From assembly GCF_022919575.1 (NCBI RefSeq), contig NZ_CP095071.1:3668001-3732000 (forward strand): DNA of 64,000 bases. The letters are read 5' to 3'. The notes beneath the pieces are model-generated. The model was not told where the DNA came from and searched no databases. It was given only the letters and a program-made list of their open reading frames with translations. Position 1 is the stretch's first letter, and every line of letters starts with the position of its first letter. A program made the translations under genes and the position numbers. The DNA comes from Gracilibacillus salinarum. Its GTDB lineage: Bacteria; Bacillota; Bacilli; Bacillales; Amphibacillaceae. Positions 41,551 through 51,205 of this stretch are shown one piece after another.

Positions 41551-41591
41551 ATATAAACCATTTGCTGTAATGAGTGAATGGTTTATTTTGC

Positions 41592-42262
41592 GAGTAAAGA
41601 AAGCATATAAGTACAGTCACAGCAGTAATCATATAGAGTTTGAAGTTGAGTTCCTGAAATATGGATTATGTTAACAAACGGCCTTAGCAATACGGTGATT
41701 TTGAAATGTTTCAAGTGCTGGCATACCGCTCCGTCCAACCACTTCGCGTCCTGCGGGGCACGGCTGAAGCTAACTTTGTGAAGAAGGGCGCTTCACAAAG
41801 TGGATCTTCAGCACCTGCCAATCCCGCGGGAGTCTACGTGGTTGGCCTACGCTAGAATGTGGACTCTACAACTTTTGTAAGAGATAGCATATTGATCACT
41901 GTATATATAACAGGAATGGAGTGAATAACATAATGCCTAGAATCACTGCTTTTAGCTGTTTCAAATGTTGTAGAACTTCCATTAAGCGTAGGAAATAGGC
42001 GGAGACTCCCGTGGAATCAGCGCGAGCTGAAGATCCATTTATGAAAGAAAAGAATTTTCTTTCATAAATTAGCTGAAGCCGTGCCCACAGGACGCGGAGC
42101 CTATTTCCGGAGCTTTGTTAAGCAGACGAAAACTATCATAATTAACTCCATGTAAGAAAGATCCAGTTTACATAATCCATATTATAGGAAGTTGTTTATT
42201 GATTAAGTCAATTAGGACCGGATAGATTATGCCCGGTATTTCTTATAAGTCAAGAAAGTATA
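41592..42262. repeat. fold-back repeat element A3 (about 670 bp)
   Basis: Left end AAGTACAGTCACAGCAG. Inner terminal repeats lie at 41653-41675 and 42166-42188 (core ATATGGATTATG). Inner arms GCGTCCTGCGGGGCACGG (about 41747) and CCGTGCCCACAGGACGC (about 42081) pair. A smaller hairpin at each arm tip (CTTTGTGAAG ... CTTCACAAAG; ATGAAAGAAAAG ... CTTTCAT) caps it. Overall an imperfect giant hairpin matching A1 and A2, with no frame. Confidence 0.88.
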
Positions 42263-42291
42263 AATTTTGGGCTATATGATGTTCGCTGACA

Positions 42292-42450
42292 GAAACGGCC
42301 ACGTCCGGCTCTAGCGCCCAGAGACTATGCGACTTCGCGAAATCGCCCTACGATAAGTCATCATCGATTCGCAAGCTCACCGTGATTCCTTTATCTCAGT
42401 TGATTCGCTCCACTCGCTACGTCTATAAACGGGCGCTTGCGCCTTTGTTA
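42292..42450. repeat. repeat family B, copy 2
   Basis: Same element as 18011-18168: CTCTAGCGCCCAGAG, then CGCCCTACGATAAGTCATC, TCACCGTGATTCCTTTATC and the final GGGCGCTTGCGCCTTTG. It again follows directly behind a fold-back element A. Confidence 0.8.
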
Positions 42451-42536
42451 AAGTGAGAAATTGACTTGTAGAACATCAAATCTGATAGTTTAACAGGTCT
42501 GTTTGATAAAGAGTGTAGTAACTAATCAGAATTATT

Positions 42537-43193
42537 TCACGGCCACAAAAAACGGTGTCTCCAATGCCCATCATCATTACGCTGATACTGAACCCTGGTG
42601 TGTTTTCTCTCAGGATTCCCTTGCCAGAATTCAACTTCGTCCGCAGTGACTTCGTACAACTTCCAATAAGCGCTCAGGGTATCGGGAGCTTCTCTTATCA
42701 GTTCTTTTGTTTTTAATAAAGCATCATCTAACATCTGGCTTTGCTTCATTTCCTTACTCTGATGTCCAATCAAAGCTAGCGCCCTTGCCTCACTCGATCT
42801 TTGCAGGAAATCTTTTGCACTTGCTACTGCAGACATTTCTGATGCTGCACCACGTATCCGAATTTGTCTGCCGATTTCCGATCAATAAAATGTTAAGGCT
42901 ACTTTTGGGTTTATTCTCAGTTGCTCCCCTTTTTTGCTGATCGTTGACGATGCAAAATACCATTTATTATTGGCTACATCTTTTAAAATCAATATTCTGG
43001 CATCAGGTGCTCCTTTCTCGTCAACAGTAGACAATGTCATCGCATGAGGTTCATGAACTCCTTTCTCGATCGCGGTGATCAACCAATTTGTGAATAAATC
43101 TGAAGGGGATTCTGGTATATCTTCTGTATGAAACTCTGGAAAAGGACCGGTTAATGATTTTAAATCTCTTAATATCTTTTTTGTTTGTTTCAT
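42537..43193 (-). pseudogene. pyridoxamine 5'-phosphate oxidase-like gene with in-frame TGA
   Basis: One continuous minus-strand frame of 218 sense or stop codons encodes a PdxH-like FMN flavoprotein, interrupted by TGA at 42884-42882. Before it the protein reads HEPHAMTLSTVDEKGAPDARILILKDV ... PKVALTFY. After it, in the same frame, come SEIGRQIRIRG and the C-terminal EFWQGNPERKHTRVQYQ typical of PNPOx. The family has Y-W-x at that point, so TGG (Trp) to TGA is the likely change. The start is the ATG at 43193 behind AAAGGTGG. Read-through, a fresh mutation or a sequence error are all possible. Confidence 0.85.
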
Positions 43194-43346
43194 AATCAAT
43201 ACCACCTTTAAAAATAGTCTTTTCTTATTTAAAGATAACGGACAATATTAAATAATTTCAATTTATATTTGATTTTTTTACGAAAATCAAGCTACTTGTC
43301 TTAGTATGAAAACACATTTTTGCTAGGTTTGATATATTTGACTAGG

Positions 43347-43373
43347 ACAAACTCTTGTTAACAACATACTGTA
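43347..43373 (+). promoter_or_regulatory. sigma-K-like promoter of the spore coat gene
   Basis: AC (43347-43348), 16 bp, then CATACTGTA (43365-43373), which matches the sigma-K -10 consensus CATANNNTA exactly. The gene behind it encodes a coat-type protein, as expected for late mother-cell expression. Confidence 0.7.
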
Positions 43374-43403
43374 TAGTAGTTGGTTAAAAAGGGGGGAGAA
43401 CTT

Positions 43404-43784
43404 ATGGGATGCTGTAATAATTCTCGAAATAACGGAAGAAACAATCGAGTTTCTCCGGCTCAAGAGGAAACGATTGTACACCCGACTCAACGAGTTAGGA
43501 ATGTTTCAACGAACCGCAGTGTTGTCAGAAATGTTTATCCAACTGAAGTAGTAAACGTAAATAGAAATGTTGTAAGAAGTGAAAATTATTATCCAGTTAT
43601 GAATTCTGATGTGAATGAGACAGTAGTAGAACAATATGATTGTGGTAGTGATATGAATTCACCAAACTGTCAACGTGTTAGCCCTGCTAGCACAAATAAT
43701 GGCAATGGTAATGGGAATAACAATGGCGGCCGCGGACGCAGTAAAAAGAAATGTCATCGTAACGATGGCTGGAGCTGGATTTAA
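43404..43784 (+). CDS. spore coat protein, CotD-like
   Basis: A 126-aa protein rich in Asn, Arg and Val with cysteines at both ends. EETIVHPTQRVRNVSTNRSVVRNVYPTEVVNVNRNVVRSENYYPV followed by VNETVVEQYDCGSDMNSPNCQ resembles the central part of CotD-type inner-coat proteins. A Gly/Asn-rich low-complexity run and a basic tail (RSKKKCHRNDGW) close it. The start is the ATG at 43404 behind GGGGGGAGA. The sigma-K-like promoter supports a coat role. It would be made in the mother cell and cross-linked or layered onto the spore. Confidence 0.75.
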   Translation: MGCCNNSRNNGRNNRVSPAQEETIVHPTQRVRNVSTNRSVVRNVYPTEVVNVNRNVVRSENYYPVMNSDVNETVVEQYDCGSDMNSPNCQRVSPASTNNGNGNGNNNGGRGRSKKKCHRNDGWSWI

Positions 43785-43785
43785 C

Positions 43786-43817
43786 AAAAAAAGCACCTCT
43801 TGCAGGTGCTTTTTTTT
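43786..43817 (+). terminator. terminator of the coat gene
   Basis: AAAAAAAGCACCT and AGGTGCTTTTTTTT around CTTGC, two bases after the stop. Confidence 0.93.
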
Positions 43818-43819
43818 GC

Positions 43820-43905
43820 AAAGAATGTATATAAGCGCAGTCATAGAAGAAATCATGCTGAACATGAAAGTGAGTTCTGATAATATGGCTTATGTTAACT
43901 GACTT
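43820..43905. repeat. solo left end of fold-back repeat A
   Basis: AAGAATGTATATAAGCGCAG then TCATAGAAGAAATCATG and AATATGGCTTATGTTAAC follow the left terminal sequence of A3 over about 85 bp, after which the match ends. Confidence 0.7.
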
Positions 43906-43985
43906 ATACTTAACTAAACACAAATCAATTGTGGTGTTCTTGCTGATAATTCTTTAATGTCTATAAACGTAATTCTTCATCAAGC

Positions 43986-44019
43986 AAAAATGACTAATGG
44001 CATACCATCAGTCATTTTT
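43986..44019 (-). terminator. terminator of the amino-acid ABC operon
   Basis: AAAAATGACT (43986-43995) and AGTCATTTTT (44010-44019), with an inner ATGG/CCAT pairing, lie just past the stop of the ATPase gene on the minus strand. Confidence 0.88.
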
Positions 44020-44023
44020 CTTC

Positions 44024-44785
44024 CTAAAGTATTTGCGATAAAAACAGCTTTGTCCGATCATTTTTTGGATTATCGAACAATTCTTCTGGTGAGCCGGATT
44101 CGACGATTTCGCCTTGATCGAACAGTACAATGCGATCGGCTACTTCGCGTGCGAAGCCCATTTCGTGTGTGACGCAGAGCATCGTCATTCCCGATCTGGC
44201 CAGTTCTTTCATAACGTCGAGCACTTCTTTGATCATTTCAGGGTCGAGTGCAGAGGTGGGTTCGTCAAACAGCATAATTTCTGGTTCCATGGCAAGTGCT
44301 CTTGCTATAGCAACACGTTGCTGCTGACCTCCGGATAGCTGTCCGGGGTATTTATGCGCTTGTTCTGGTATGCCAACGCGTTCCAATAAATCTAATGCCA
44401 GCTGTTCTGCTTTTGCCTTCGGTTTTTTTCGAATCCAGATGGGAGCGAGGGTGATATTTTTTAAGATTGTCATATGTGGGAACAGATTAAATTGCTGAAA
44501 TACCATTCCGGTTTCTTTTCTTATCCGTTCAATATCTTTCACGTCATGGGACAGGTTGATTCCATCTATCGTTATGTCACCTTGCTGTACTTCTTCTAAA
44601 CCGTTGATCGTTCTGATGAAAGTCGATTTGCCAGATCCTGAAGGGCCAAGAATAACGAGCACTTCTCCTTTTTTTACGTTTAAATTGACGTCTTTTAAGA
44701 CATGAAGATTGCCGAACCATTTATTGACATTGTTACACGCGATAATAAAATCTTTCTCCGTTGCTTGTGCTGTTTGTTCCAACAT
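44024..44785 (-). CDS. aapP: amino-acid ABC transporter ATPase (AapP/GlnQ type)
   Basis: About 253 aa. Walker A is [12 protein letters not shown], the Q-loop is in [13 protein letters not shown], the signature is [16 protein letters not shown], Walker B is [14 protein letters not shown], and the switch histidine is in VTHEMGFA. It powers polar amino-acid uptake by the two permeases encoded just upstream. I start at the second ATG (44785), seven bases after AAGGAG; the ATG at 44791 nearly touches the site. It is last in the operon, 18 bp after the preceding permease. Confidence 0.92.
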   Translation of the reverse strand: MLEQTAQATEKDFIIACNNVNKWFGNLHVLKDVNLNVKKGEVLVILGPSGSGKSTFIRTINGLEEVQQGDITIDGINLSHDVKDIERIRKETGMVFQQFNLFPHMTILKNITLAPIWIRKKPKAKAEQLALDLLERVGIPEQAHKYPGQLSGGQQQRVAIARALAMEPEIMLFDEPTSALDPEMIKEVLDVMKELARSGMTMLCVTHEMGFAREVADRIVLFDQGEIVESGSPEELFDNPKNDRTKLFLSQIL

Positions 44786-44803
44786 AATCATACTCCTTTC
44801 TTT

Positions 44804-46003
44804 TTACCGTTCACCAACACCGAGTGATTTTTCTAATCTGCGACTGCTGTAGGACATCGAGAAAGCAATGACCCAATATACGATCGCTACAAATAGATAT
44901 ACTTCCATAATACTTCCGAGATAATCAGGGTTTGATTTCACGGATTGAGCGATACCTAAGAGGTCCATTAAACCGACAATGGTGACTAGGGACGTATCTT
45001 TGAACATCGAGATGCTTTGGCCGACAATCGCTGGAATGACAGCTCGCAGTGCTTGCGGCATAATAATGAAAAACATTGATTTTATTGGATTTAATCCTAA
45101 TGCTTTGGCGGCTTCCCGTTGGCCATTTGGAATCGACTGCAGACCGCCACGAACATTTTCAGCCATATAGGCAGCCGTGAATAATGTAGCACCGATCATC
45201 GCACTGATAACATTATTAATGCTGATTCCTTCTGGTAAAAATAACGGAAACATAAAAATCGACATAAAGAATATTGTAATTAAAGGCACGCCTCTGATTG
45301 TTTCAATATAGATAACGCAAAATCCTTTGATCAGAGGCAGTTTGCTCGTTCTGCCTAAAGCGAGTAATATACCGATTGGCACGGATCCGACAATCGCTAC
45401 AATGGAAAGGACCAAGGTTAACAGTAAGCCGCCCCAAACATTTGTCGCTACTTTAGGTAGCAGGCTGAACCCGTTGACTAAGAAGATAATAATAGGAAAT
45501 GAAATGAACCATCCGATTAGAGTGATCATTTTTGGCTTTGGAAGCTTCTGGCCGACGAAATATCCAACGACTAAAGCGGCGATAGATCCTGCCAGCCACA
45601 ATTTTGACGTGCCGGAAATAAACGGTGCCAACGTATGAAGGAACATAATCAGCGTCAAGACACTTGCCAAATGTAAGAAGGTTCCTTTCCAAATACCAGC
45701 CGATACTCCGAATAGAATAGCAACAAAGAGGAGACACAGCCATATGCGATAGAGTTGTTCGATTGGGTATTGACCAACCATAAATAATTTGAAATTATCT
45801 GTTACAATCGCCCATTCTGCTCCGGTTAGCAGCCATGTGGTAACCCCCGTTGCAACGTAATAGATGACCATGAGACATAGCAACGTTAAAATACTGTTGT
45901 ACCAAGTATTGAAAAGATTATTCTTGAGCCATCCACCAATACTGTGTGTTTTGGGCGAGGTGGGCGCCAGTTCTGCTTTGACATCGGTATTCATCTCCAA
46001 CAA
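44804..46003 (-). CDS. aapM: amino-acid ABC transporter permease (AapM type)
   Basis: A 399-aa permease, long for the HisM family, as expected for AapM, which carries extra N-terminal helices. The coupling loop is NGQREAAKALGLNPIKSMFFIIMPQALRAVIPAIVGQSISMFKDTSLV, and YIETIRGVPLITIFFMS is a family block. The start is uncertain: AGGTGATC (46012-46005) favours a TTG at 46003 or 46000 over the ATG at 45994. It overlaps no gene and follows the aapQ remnant by 3 bp. Confidence 0.9.
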   Translation of the reverse strand: MLEMNTDVKAELAPTSPKTHSIGGWLKNNLFNTWYNSILTLLCLMVIYYVATGVTTWLLTGAEWAIVTDNFKLFMVGQYPIEQLYRIWLCLLFVAILFGVSAGIWKGTFLHLASVLTLIMFLHTLAPFISGTSKLWLAGSIAALVVGYFVGQKLPKPKMITLIGWFISFPIIIFLVNGFSLLPKVATNVWGGLLLTLVLSIVAIVGSVPIGILLALGRTSKLPLIKGFCVIYIETIRGVPLITIFFMSIFMFPLFLPEGISINNVISAMIGATLFTAAYMAENVRGGLQSIPNGQREAAKALGLNPIKSMFFIIMPQALRAVIPAIVGQSISMFKDTSLVTIVGLMDLLGIAQSVKSNPDYLGSIMEVYLFVAIVYWVIAFSMSYSSRRLEKSLGVGER

Positions 46004-46006
46004 CGA

Positions 46007-47181
46007 TCACCTCTCCACAATTTGCATTTTGCTATTAAAGATATTCATAAAAACAGAAGTAAAGATACTAAGAATTAAATAAACCATAATCATAATTAAT
46101 ATCGACTGTATCGCCCGCCCAGTCTGGTTGTTGATAGTTTCTGCCACATAGACTAAATCTGGATAGCCCGCCGCTACTGCCAGACTTGAGTTTTTTGTCA
46201 GGTTCAAATATTGACTGGTGACTGGGGGATAATGGTACGAATCGCTTGTGGGAATACAACAAAACGCATTGCTGTTGAATTCTTTAATCCAAGTGCTCTT
46301 GCTGCCTCCCGTTGCCCTTTTGAGACGGATTGAATACCACCGCGGACGATTTCTGCAATGTATGTCGCTGTGTAAATCGTTAAAGCGAGAAAAATAGCTA
46401 GAAAATTCTCAGATACAATATAGCCACCTTCAAAATTAAAGTTACCTAGTACTGGAACGTCAATCGTCACTGGCGCCTGCTGTGTGATAACTAGTGCAAC
46501 GAAGAGTGGAGCAATAAAGGCGAGCAAGCCCCAAAGTAACGGAAAACCTTTCTTTCCTGACTGAATCTGTTTACTACTTTTTACTCTCCATATTACAATA
46601 GCAAGTACTACGGCTAGGATAAATGTGATAAGCCATAGCAAGCTGCTGGCATTCGTTTGAAACCACGGAATGGCAGCTCCACGGTTACTAAGGAATACAG
46701 GGCCAAGCTCTATGCTTTCTTTCACCCCAGGTAAGGCAAGGAAGACCGCAAAATACCAGATCAATATTTGAACGAGTAAAGGTGTATTACGAAAAATCTC
46801 AATATAGACGGTTGCCATTTTCTGGACTAACCAGTTACTGGATAATCGGCTGATTCCTACAACGACACCAATAATCGTAGCGAAAATTATCCCGATTACG
46901 GATACTTTTATCGTATTTAATATTCCTACTAAGATTGCTTTTACATAGGTATCGGTTGATTGATATTCAATCATGGACTCTCCGATATTAAAGGAGGCCA
47001 TTTTCTGTAAAAAACCGAATCCAAGGTTAATTCCTAACGCTTGCAGTTCTTGTACAGCATTGTGAATTAGATAAGAAGCAATGCCGACGATGACTGCGAT
47101 GAACAAGACCTGAAGCAGTATTGGTGTGATTCGGTTATCCCTCCAGAAAGGTGTGGACATATTCGATTGCGATTTTGCCAA
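46007..47181 (-). pseudogene. aapQ: amino-acid ABC transporter permease (AapQ type), frameshifted
   Basis: Two frames make one permease of about 390 aa. The first ends QREAARALGLKNSTAMRFVVFPQAIRTIIPQSPVNI. In the shifted frame IIP-PVTSQYLNLTKNSSLAVAAGYPDLVYVAETINNQTGRAI continues, exactly the expected AapQ sequence. The break lies in a G5 tract at 46224-46228 (C5 on the coding strand); six Cs would restore the frame. The start is TTG at 47181, nine bases after GGAGG. The rest of the operon is intact, so a base-call error or a slippage switch must be considered. Confidence 0.85.
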
Positions 47182-47268
47182 GTTCGATCACCTCCAATAA
47201 GATAGATGTTTTGCTTAATATGGATGAATGACCTGTTCCGGATAAAGCAGAACAGGTCATCCAAGTAA

Positions 47269-48396
47269 TTAACGGAATGGAGGTGAATATAATAGTCCAC
47301 CATTCGTCCAATTTTCATTTTGTCCTCTTTCTAATTTGAAGATGGTGTCTGGACCAAGGTGGCGATCATAGATTTCACCATAATTTCCAACGTGCTTGAT
47401 TACTCTGTAGGCAAAGTCATTCGGTAAGCCCATCATGGCACCTAATTCTCCTTCAACTCCTAATAAACGTCTGATCACCGGATCTTCGCTTTCCAGATAA
47501 TCGTCAACATTCTCAGAAGTGATTCCTAATTCTTCTGCTTCGAATGTAGCGAATGTTACCCATTTAACGATGTTGAACCATTGGTCATCTCCTTGTCTTA
47601 CAGTTGGTCCAAGTGGTTCCTTCGATAACGATTCTTCTAAGATAACGTGCGCTTCGGGATCACTTAATGTCGCCATCCGTGAAACCAGACCGGATTTATC
47701 TGTTGTCCAGGCATCTACACTTCCTTCTTCATAAGCAGCAACGAGGGCATCACTGTCATCAAACGTTACTTGTTCATATTCAATTCCAAGTTTACGGAAT
47801 TGGTCAGCCAGGTTTAATTCGGTGGTGGTTCCTGTCTCCACACCAATACGAGCACCGGCTAAATCTTCTAAACTAGTAATACCACTGTCGGCACGAACCA
47901 TCATCCCTTGCCCATCATAGAAGGTTGTCGGTCCAAAGTGCGTACCTAAGTCGGTATCTCTTGTAGTCGTCCAGGTCGTATTTCGGATAAGAACATCAAT
48001 TTCTCCTGTTTGCAGTGCGGTAAAACGCTCATCAGCTGATAGTGGTCTCACTTCGATAGCTTCAGGGTCATCAAAGATAGCGGCCGCAATGGCTTTTCCA
48101 AAATCAACATCAAAGCCTTTTATTTCGCCATCATCATCTAGATAACCAAAACCAGGAAGCTGGTTGTTACCTCCTAAAACAAGATGTCCTCGTTCTTTTA
48201 CGGCTGCTAATGTTGAACTGGCAGACCCGGCTGCTTCACCGCCTTCTCCGCTAGTATCTTCTGTATTGGTATCATCGGTAGCTTCCGTATCCCCTTCTGT
48301 ACTTGCGTCATCAGATGTACAGCCTGCAAATAGAAAAACAAGGCTAAGTAGTAGACTTACAAATAACAATGAATATGACTTTCTCTTCATAAGCAA
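47269..48396 (-). CDS. aapJ: amino-acid ABC transporter substrate-binding lipoprotein (AapJ type)
   Basis: A 375-aa lipoprotein: signal peptide ending LFAGCTSD, an acidic low-complexity linker rich in Thr, Glu and Gly to about residue 60, then the binding protein fold. TLAAVKERGHLVLGGNNQLPGFGYLDDDGEIKGFDVDFGKAIAAAIF, VDVLIRNTTWTTTRDT and ETGTTTELNLADQFRKLG match the AapJ family of general L-amino-acid transporters, known best from Rhizobium. It heads the aapJQMP operon. The start may be TTG at 48396 (seven bases after GAGGGGG) or ATG at 48390. Confidence 0.9.
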   Translation of the reverse strand: MLMKRKSYSLLFVSLLLSLVFLFAGCTSDDASTEGDTEATDDTNTEDTSGEGGEAAGSASSTLAAVKERGHLVLGGNNQLPGFGYLDDDGEIKGFDVDFGKAIAAAIFDDPEAIEVRPLSADERFTALQTGEIDVLIRNTTWTTTRDTDLGTHFGPTTFYDGQGMMVRADSGITSLEDLAGARIGVETGTTTELNLADQFRKLGIEYEQVTFDDSDALVAAYEEGSVDAWTTDKSGLVSRMATLSDPEAHVILEESLSKEPLGPTVRQGDDQWFNIVKWVTFATFEAEELGITSENVDDYLESEDPVIRRLLGVEGELGAMMGLPNDFAYRVIKHVGNYGEIYDRHLGPDTIFKLERGQNENWTNGGLLYSPPFR

Positions 48397-48601
48397 GTGA
48401 AAACCCCCTCATTTTTTTTAGCTCTATGTCAAAAAAATAGAACTCAGAAGAATAATACTTGTTGCCAATTAACAAAAGATGGTAAGAGATGCTTGTTCTG
48501 TTATTAATTCTACCTAGAATGATGGACATCTTACATGCAACCTGTAAGAAAATGTAACTATAATTTTAGGGATAGATGTATTTGTTGTTAGGTAATATAG
48601 C

Positions 48602-48657
48602 ATTTATCACGGCGCTAACCGTCTTTAATTCCCCCACTGATTCAAATCTCACTTTAT
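48602..48657. repeat. repeat family C, copy 3
   Basis: ATTTATCACGGCGCTAACC then GTCTTTAATTCCCCCACTGA and TCTCACTTTATC are the reverse complement of the ends of the 30.66-kb copy, with a shorter centre. It lies in the divergent gap between aapJ and the ureidopropionase gene; a nearby CTTACA ... TGTAAG inverted repeat (48530-48548) is the only other feature I saw there. Confidence 0.7.
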
Positions 48658-48787
48658 CGAAGGATGGAACTGGTGTTAAACCCTCGATCCCGCCAGTTAC
48701 GAGCATTATTCTGCGATGTGTGCAAAATGTTTGTAAGAATGTCTTACGGAAGTGTTTAACAAAATGAATGGAAGTAGGTTATTTTTC

Positions 48788-48832
48788 TTTGACAGTTTGT
48801 GTAAATCAATCGAATAGGCCCTGTTTTATAAT
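48788..48832 (+). promoter_or_regulatory. shared motif and promoter, pyrimidine operon 1
   Basis: Motif TTTGACAGTTTGTGTAAATC at 48788-48807; TATAAT at 48827-48832. No good -35 is present, as expected if an activator is needed. The motif start to the -10 is 39 bp, matching the sites at 56083 and 59200. Confidence 0.65.
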
Positions 48833-48909
48833 GAAACGTATCAACAAATCATCAGTCATTATCGATTAGGCAGAATAATACTGGATTGGCAGTAAAGGGA
48901 GGATAACAA

Positions 48910-49800
48910 ATGTCAGATAAAGTAACGATAGGGTTAATTCAGGCGAAAAATGATATCAATGGAGCGGAACCGGTAGAACGTCATAAAGAAGCAGCGATTC
49001 AGAAGCATATCAATATGGTTCGTGAAGCCCATGAGAAAGGGGCGCAAATTATTTGTTTACAGGAAATATTTTATGGTCCGTATTTTTGTACGGAACAAAA
49101 TCCGAAATGGTATGATGCCGCAGAGGAAATCCCGGAAGGTCCTACTACGCGATTATTTCAGGAATTGGCGAGAGAGCTTGAAGTCGTCATCGTGTTACCA
49201 ATCTATGAAAAAGTCGGAATCTCTACTTATTATAATACCGCGGCTGTGATCGATGCGGATGGCAGCTACTTAGGCAAATACCGTAAGCAGCATATTCCAC
49301 ACGTTGGTGTAGAAAAAGAAGGTTGCGGATTTTGGGAGAAGTTTTATTTTAAACCAGGAAACTTAGGTTACCCTGTATTTGATACAGCCTACGCAAAGAT
49401 TGGCGTCTATATTTGTTATGATCGTCATTTTCCCGAAGGTGCTAGATTGCTAGGGTTAAATGGAGCGGAAATTGTCTTTAATCCTTCGGCAACGGTCGCA
49501 GGATTGTCGGAATATTTATGGAAGCTGGAACAACCCGCACACGCTGTTGCTAATGGATATTATGTAGCTGCAATTAATCGGGTAGGTAATGAAGCACCAT
49601 GGAATATGGGCGAGTTCTATGGTCAGAGCTATTTAGTAGACCCGCGTGGAAACTTTGTGGAGACAGGCAGTAGAGATCAAGATGAAATTATTATTGCTGA
49701 TATGGACAAGAAATTAATTCGTGAAGTGAGAGACACCTGGCAGTTTTACCGTGACCGTCGTCCGGAAACGTATGATGAGATGAGTGCCTTGTTACCGTAG
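48910..49800 (+). CDS. beta-ureidopropionase (N-carbamoyl-beta-alanine amidohydrolase)
   Basis: A 296-aa nitrilase-superfamily enzyme. Catalytic residues are readable as E52 (CLQEIFYGPYF), K126 (KYRKQHIP) and C169 (VYICYDRHFPEG). It should cleave N-carbamoyl-beta-alanine to beta-alanine, CO2 and ammonia, the third step of reductive pyrimidine breakdown; the neighbouring preTA and dihydropyrimidinase genes support this over a generic carbamoylase. GGGAGG precedes the ATG. It is the first gene of the operon, 31 bp before the PreT start. Confidence 0.9.
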   Translation: MSDKVTIGLIQAKNDINGAEPVERHKEAAIQKHINMVREAHEKGAQIICLQEIFYGPYFCTEQNPKWYDAAEEIPEGPTTRLFQELARELEVVIVLPIYEKVGISTYYNTAAVIDADGSYLGKYRKQHIPHVGVEKEGCGFWEKFYFKPGNLGYPVFDTAYAKIGVYICYDRHFPEGARLLGLNGAEIVFNPSATVAGLSEYLWKLEQPAHAVANGYYVAAINRVGNEAPWNMGEFYGQSYLVDPRGNFVETGSRDQDEIIIADMDKKLIREVRDTWQFYRDRRPETYDEMSALLP

Positions 49801-49830
49801 TTTCATTCAAAAGAAATGGAGGGTACATTC

Positions 49831-51183
49831 ATGATAAAAACTGTAGCGATGCAGCTGAAAGAAAATTTTGATGAAATTCACCCCGATTTAACCGCTAAAG
49901 AAGCAATCGATGAATCCAATCGCTGTTTATATTGCTATGATGCACCATGTACAATCGCATGTCCTACCAGTATTGATATACCATCTTTTATTAAGAAAAT
50001 AACCAGTGGAAATTTGAGAGGCTCTGCCAAGACCATCATGCAGTCTAATCCGGTTGGGGCAAGCTGTGCAAGAGTTTGTCCAACAGAGGAGTTATGTGAA
50101 GGTGCCTGTGTGTTAAATGATGCTTCAAAGCCTATTAAAATCGGCGACCTGCAACGATATGCTACAAATTGGGCAATAAAAAATGAACAAGTTCTATTTA
50201 AAGCAGGTAAGAAAAATGGTAAGAAAATTGCGATCATCGGCTCCGGACCTGCTGGACTTTCGGCAGCTCGAGAGCTTGCATTGCTAGGTTACTATGTCAC
50301 TATTTTTGAGGCGGAAGAGCATGCGGGAGGACTAAATCATTACGGCATTGTATCCTTTCGTCTGCCCCAGGAGATCGCTTTTTGGGAAGTGAAGCAAGTG
50401 GAGAATTTGGAGGTGGAAATCAGAACCAATACTAGAGTTGGTACAGATATATCGATCAGCAGCATCAAGGAGAATTTTGATCGTGTCATCTTAGCTGTCG
50501 GTATGGCAACTGTACCTGAACTGGGAATGGAGGCAGAAGCAGAAATTCTTGATGCAATTGAATTCGTTAAGCGTACGAAATCGACCCCTTTACCGAAAGA
50601 CATGATAGGGAAGAAAGTAGTCGTCATAGGTGCAGGTAATACGGCGATTGATGCAGCGACTTGTTCGGTTCGCTTAGGTGCCAGCAATGTCAAAATGTTA
50701 TATCGCAGGACTCGTCAGGAGATGACGGCGTATGATTTTGAGTATGATTTGGCCAAGCAAGATGGTGTGGAGTTTCGCTGGTTAACGCAACCGACAAAGC
50801 TGATTCTAGATTCATCAGGGAAGGTGAAAGGGTTAGAATGCATGAAAATGAGGTTGGCAGAAGCTGGAGCGGATGGAAGACGCCGTCCTGTACCTGTACC
50901 TGATTCATTGTTTAGGATGGATGCTGATTTTATTATTAAAGCAATTGGACAAACGAGACATGTAACGCTAATGGATGATTTCTCACTGAAGCATATCAAT
51001 GGGGTGCCGCAAGTTGATCCTGCTACTTATCAGACCTCAGAACCTATGATTTATGCATGCGGCGACAGTATCTTTCAAGAAGGGAACGGTGAGGCGATGG
51101 TTGTTACAGCTGCTGAACAAGGAAAGAAAGTCGCTTATTCGTTACATCAGGACTTATTCGGTGCAAAAGAAACTGCGTCATAA
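49831..51183 (+). CDS. preT: dihydropyrimidine dehydrogenase subunit PreT
   Basis: A 450-aa flavoprotein related to the small subunit of glutamate synthase. The N-terminus carries two cysteine clusters for iron-sulfur centres, CLYCYDAPCTIACP and CARVCPTEELCEGAC. An FAD site follows in IAIIGSGPAGLSAARELALLGY, and an NAD(P)H site in KVVVIGAGNTAIDAATCSVRLG. With PreA it reduces uracil and thymine to their dihydro forms using NADH. The start is the ATG at 49831, seven bases after GGAGGG; the ATG at 49816 would contain that site. preA follows after 22 bp. Confidence 0.95.
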   Translation: MIKTVAMQLKENFDEIHPDLTAKEAIDESNRCLYCYDAPCTIACPTSIDIPSFIKKITSGNLRGSAKTIMQSNPVGASCARVCPTEELCEGACVLNDASKPIKIGDLQRYATNWAIKNEQVLFKAGKKNGKKIAIIGSGPAGLSAARELALLGYYVTIFEAEEHAGGLNHYGIVSFRLPQEIAFWEVKQVENLEVEIRTNTRVGTDISISSIKENFDRVILAVGMATVPELGMEAEAEILDAIEFVKRTKSTPLPKDMIGKKVVVIGAGNTAIDAATCSVRLGASNVKMLYRRTRQEMTAYDFEYDLAKQDGVEFRWLTQPTKLILDSSGKVKGLECMKMRLAEAGADGRRRPVPVPDSLFRMDADFIIKAIGQTRHVTLMDDFSLKHINGVPQVDPATYQTSEPMIYACGDSIFQEGNGEAMVVTAAEQGKKVAYSLHQDLFGAKETAS

Positions 51184-51205
51184 CAAACATAAAGGGGGTA
51201 ATAAG

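Noticed and set aside
51053..51205. 51-residue N-terminal extension of PreA
   Set aside because: It runs through the end of preT in another frame and lacks a ribosome site, whereas ATG 51206 has one and gives the usual PreA start.
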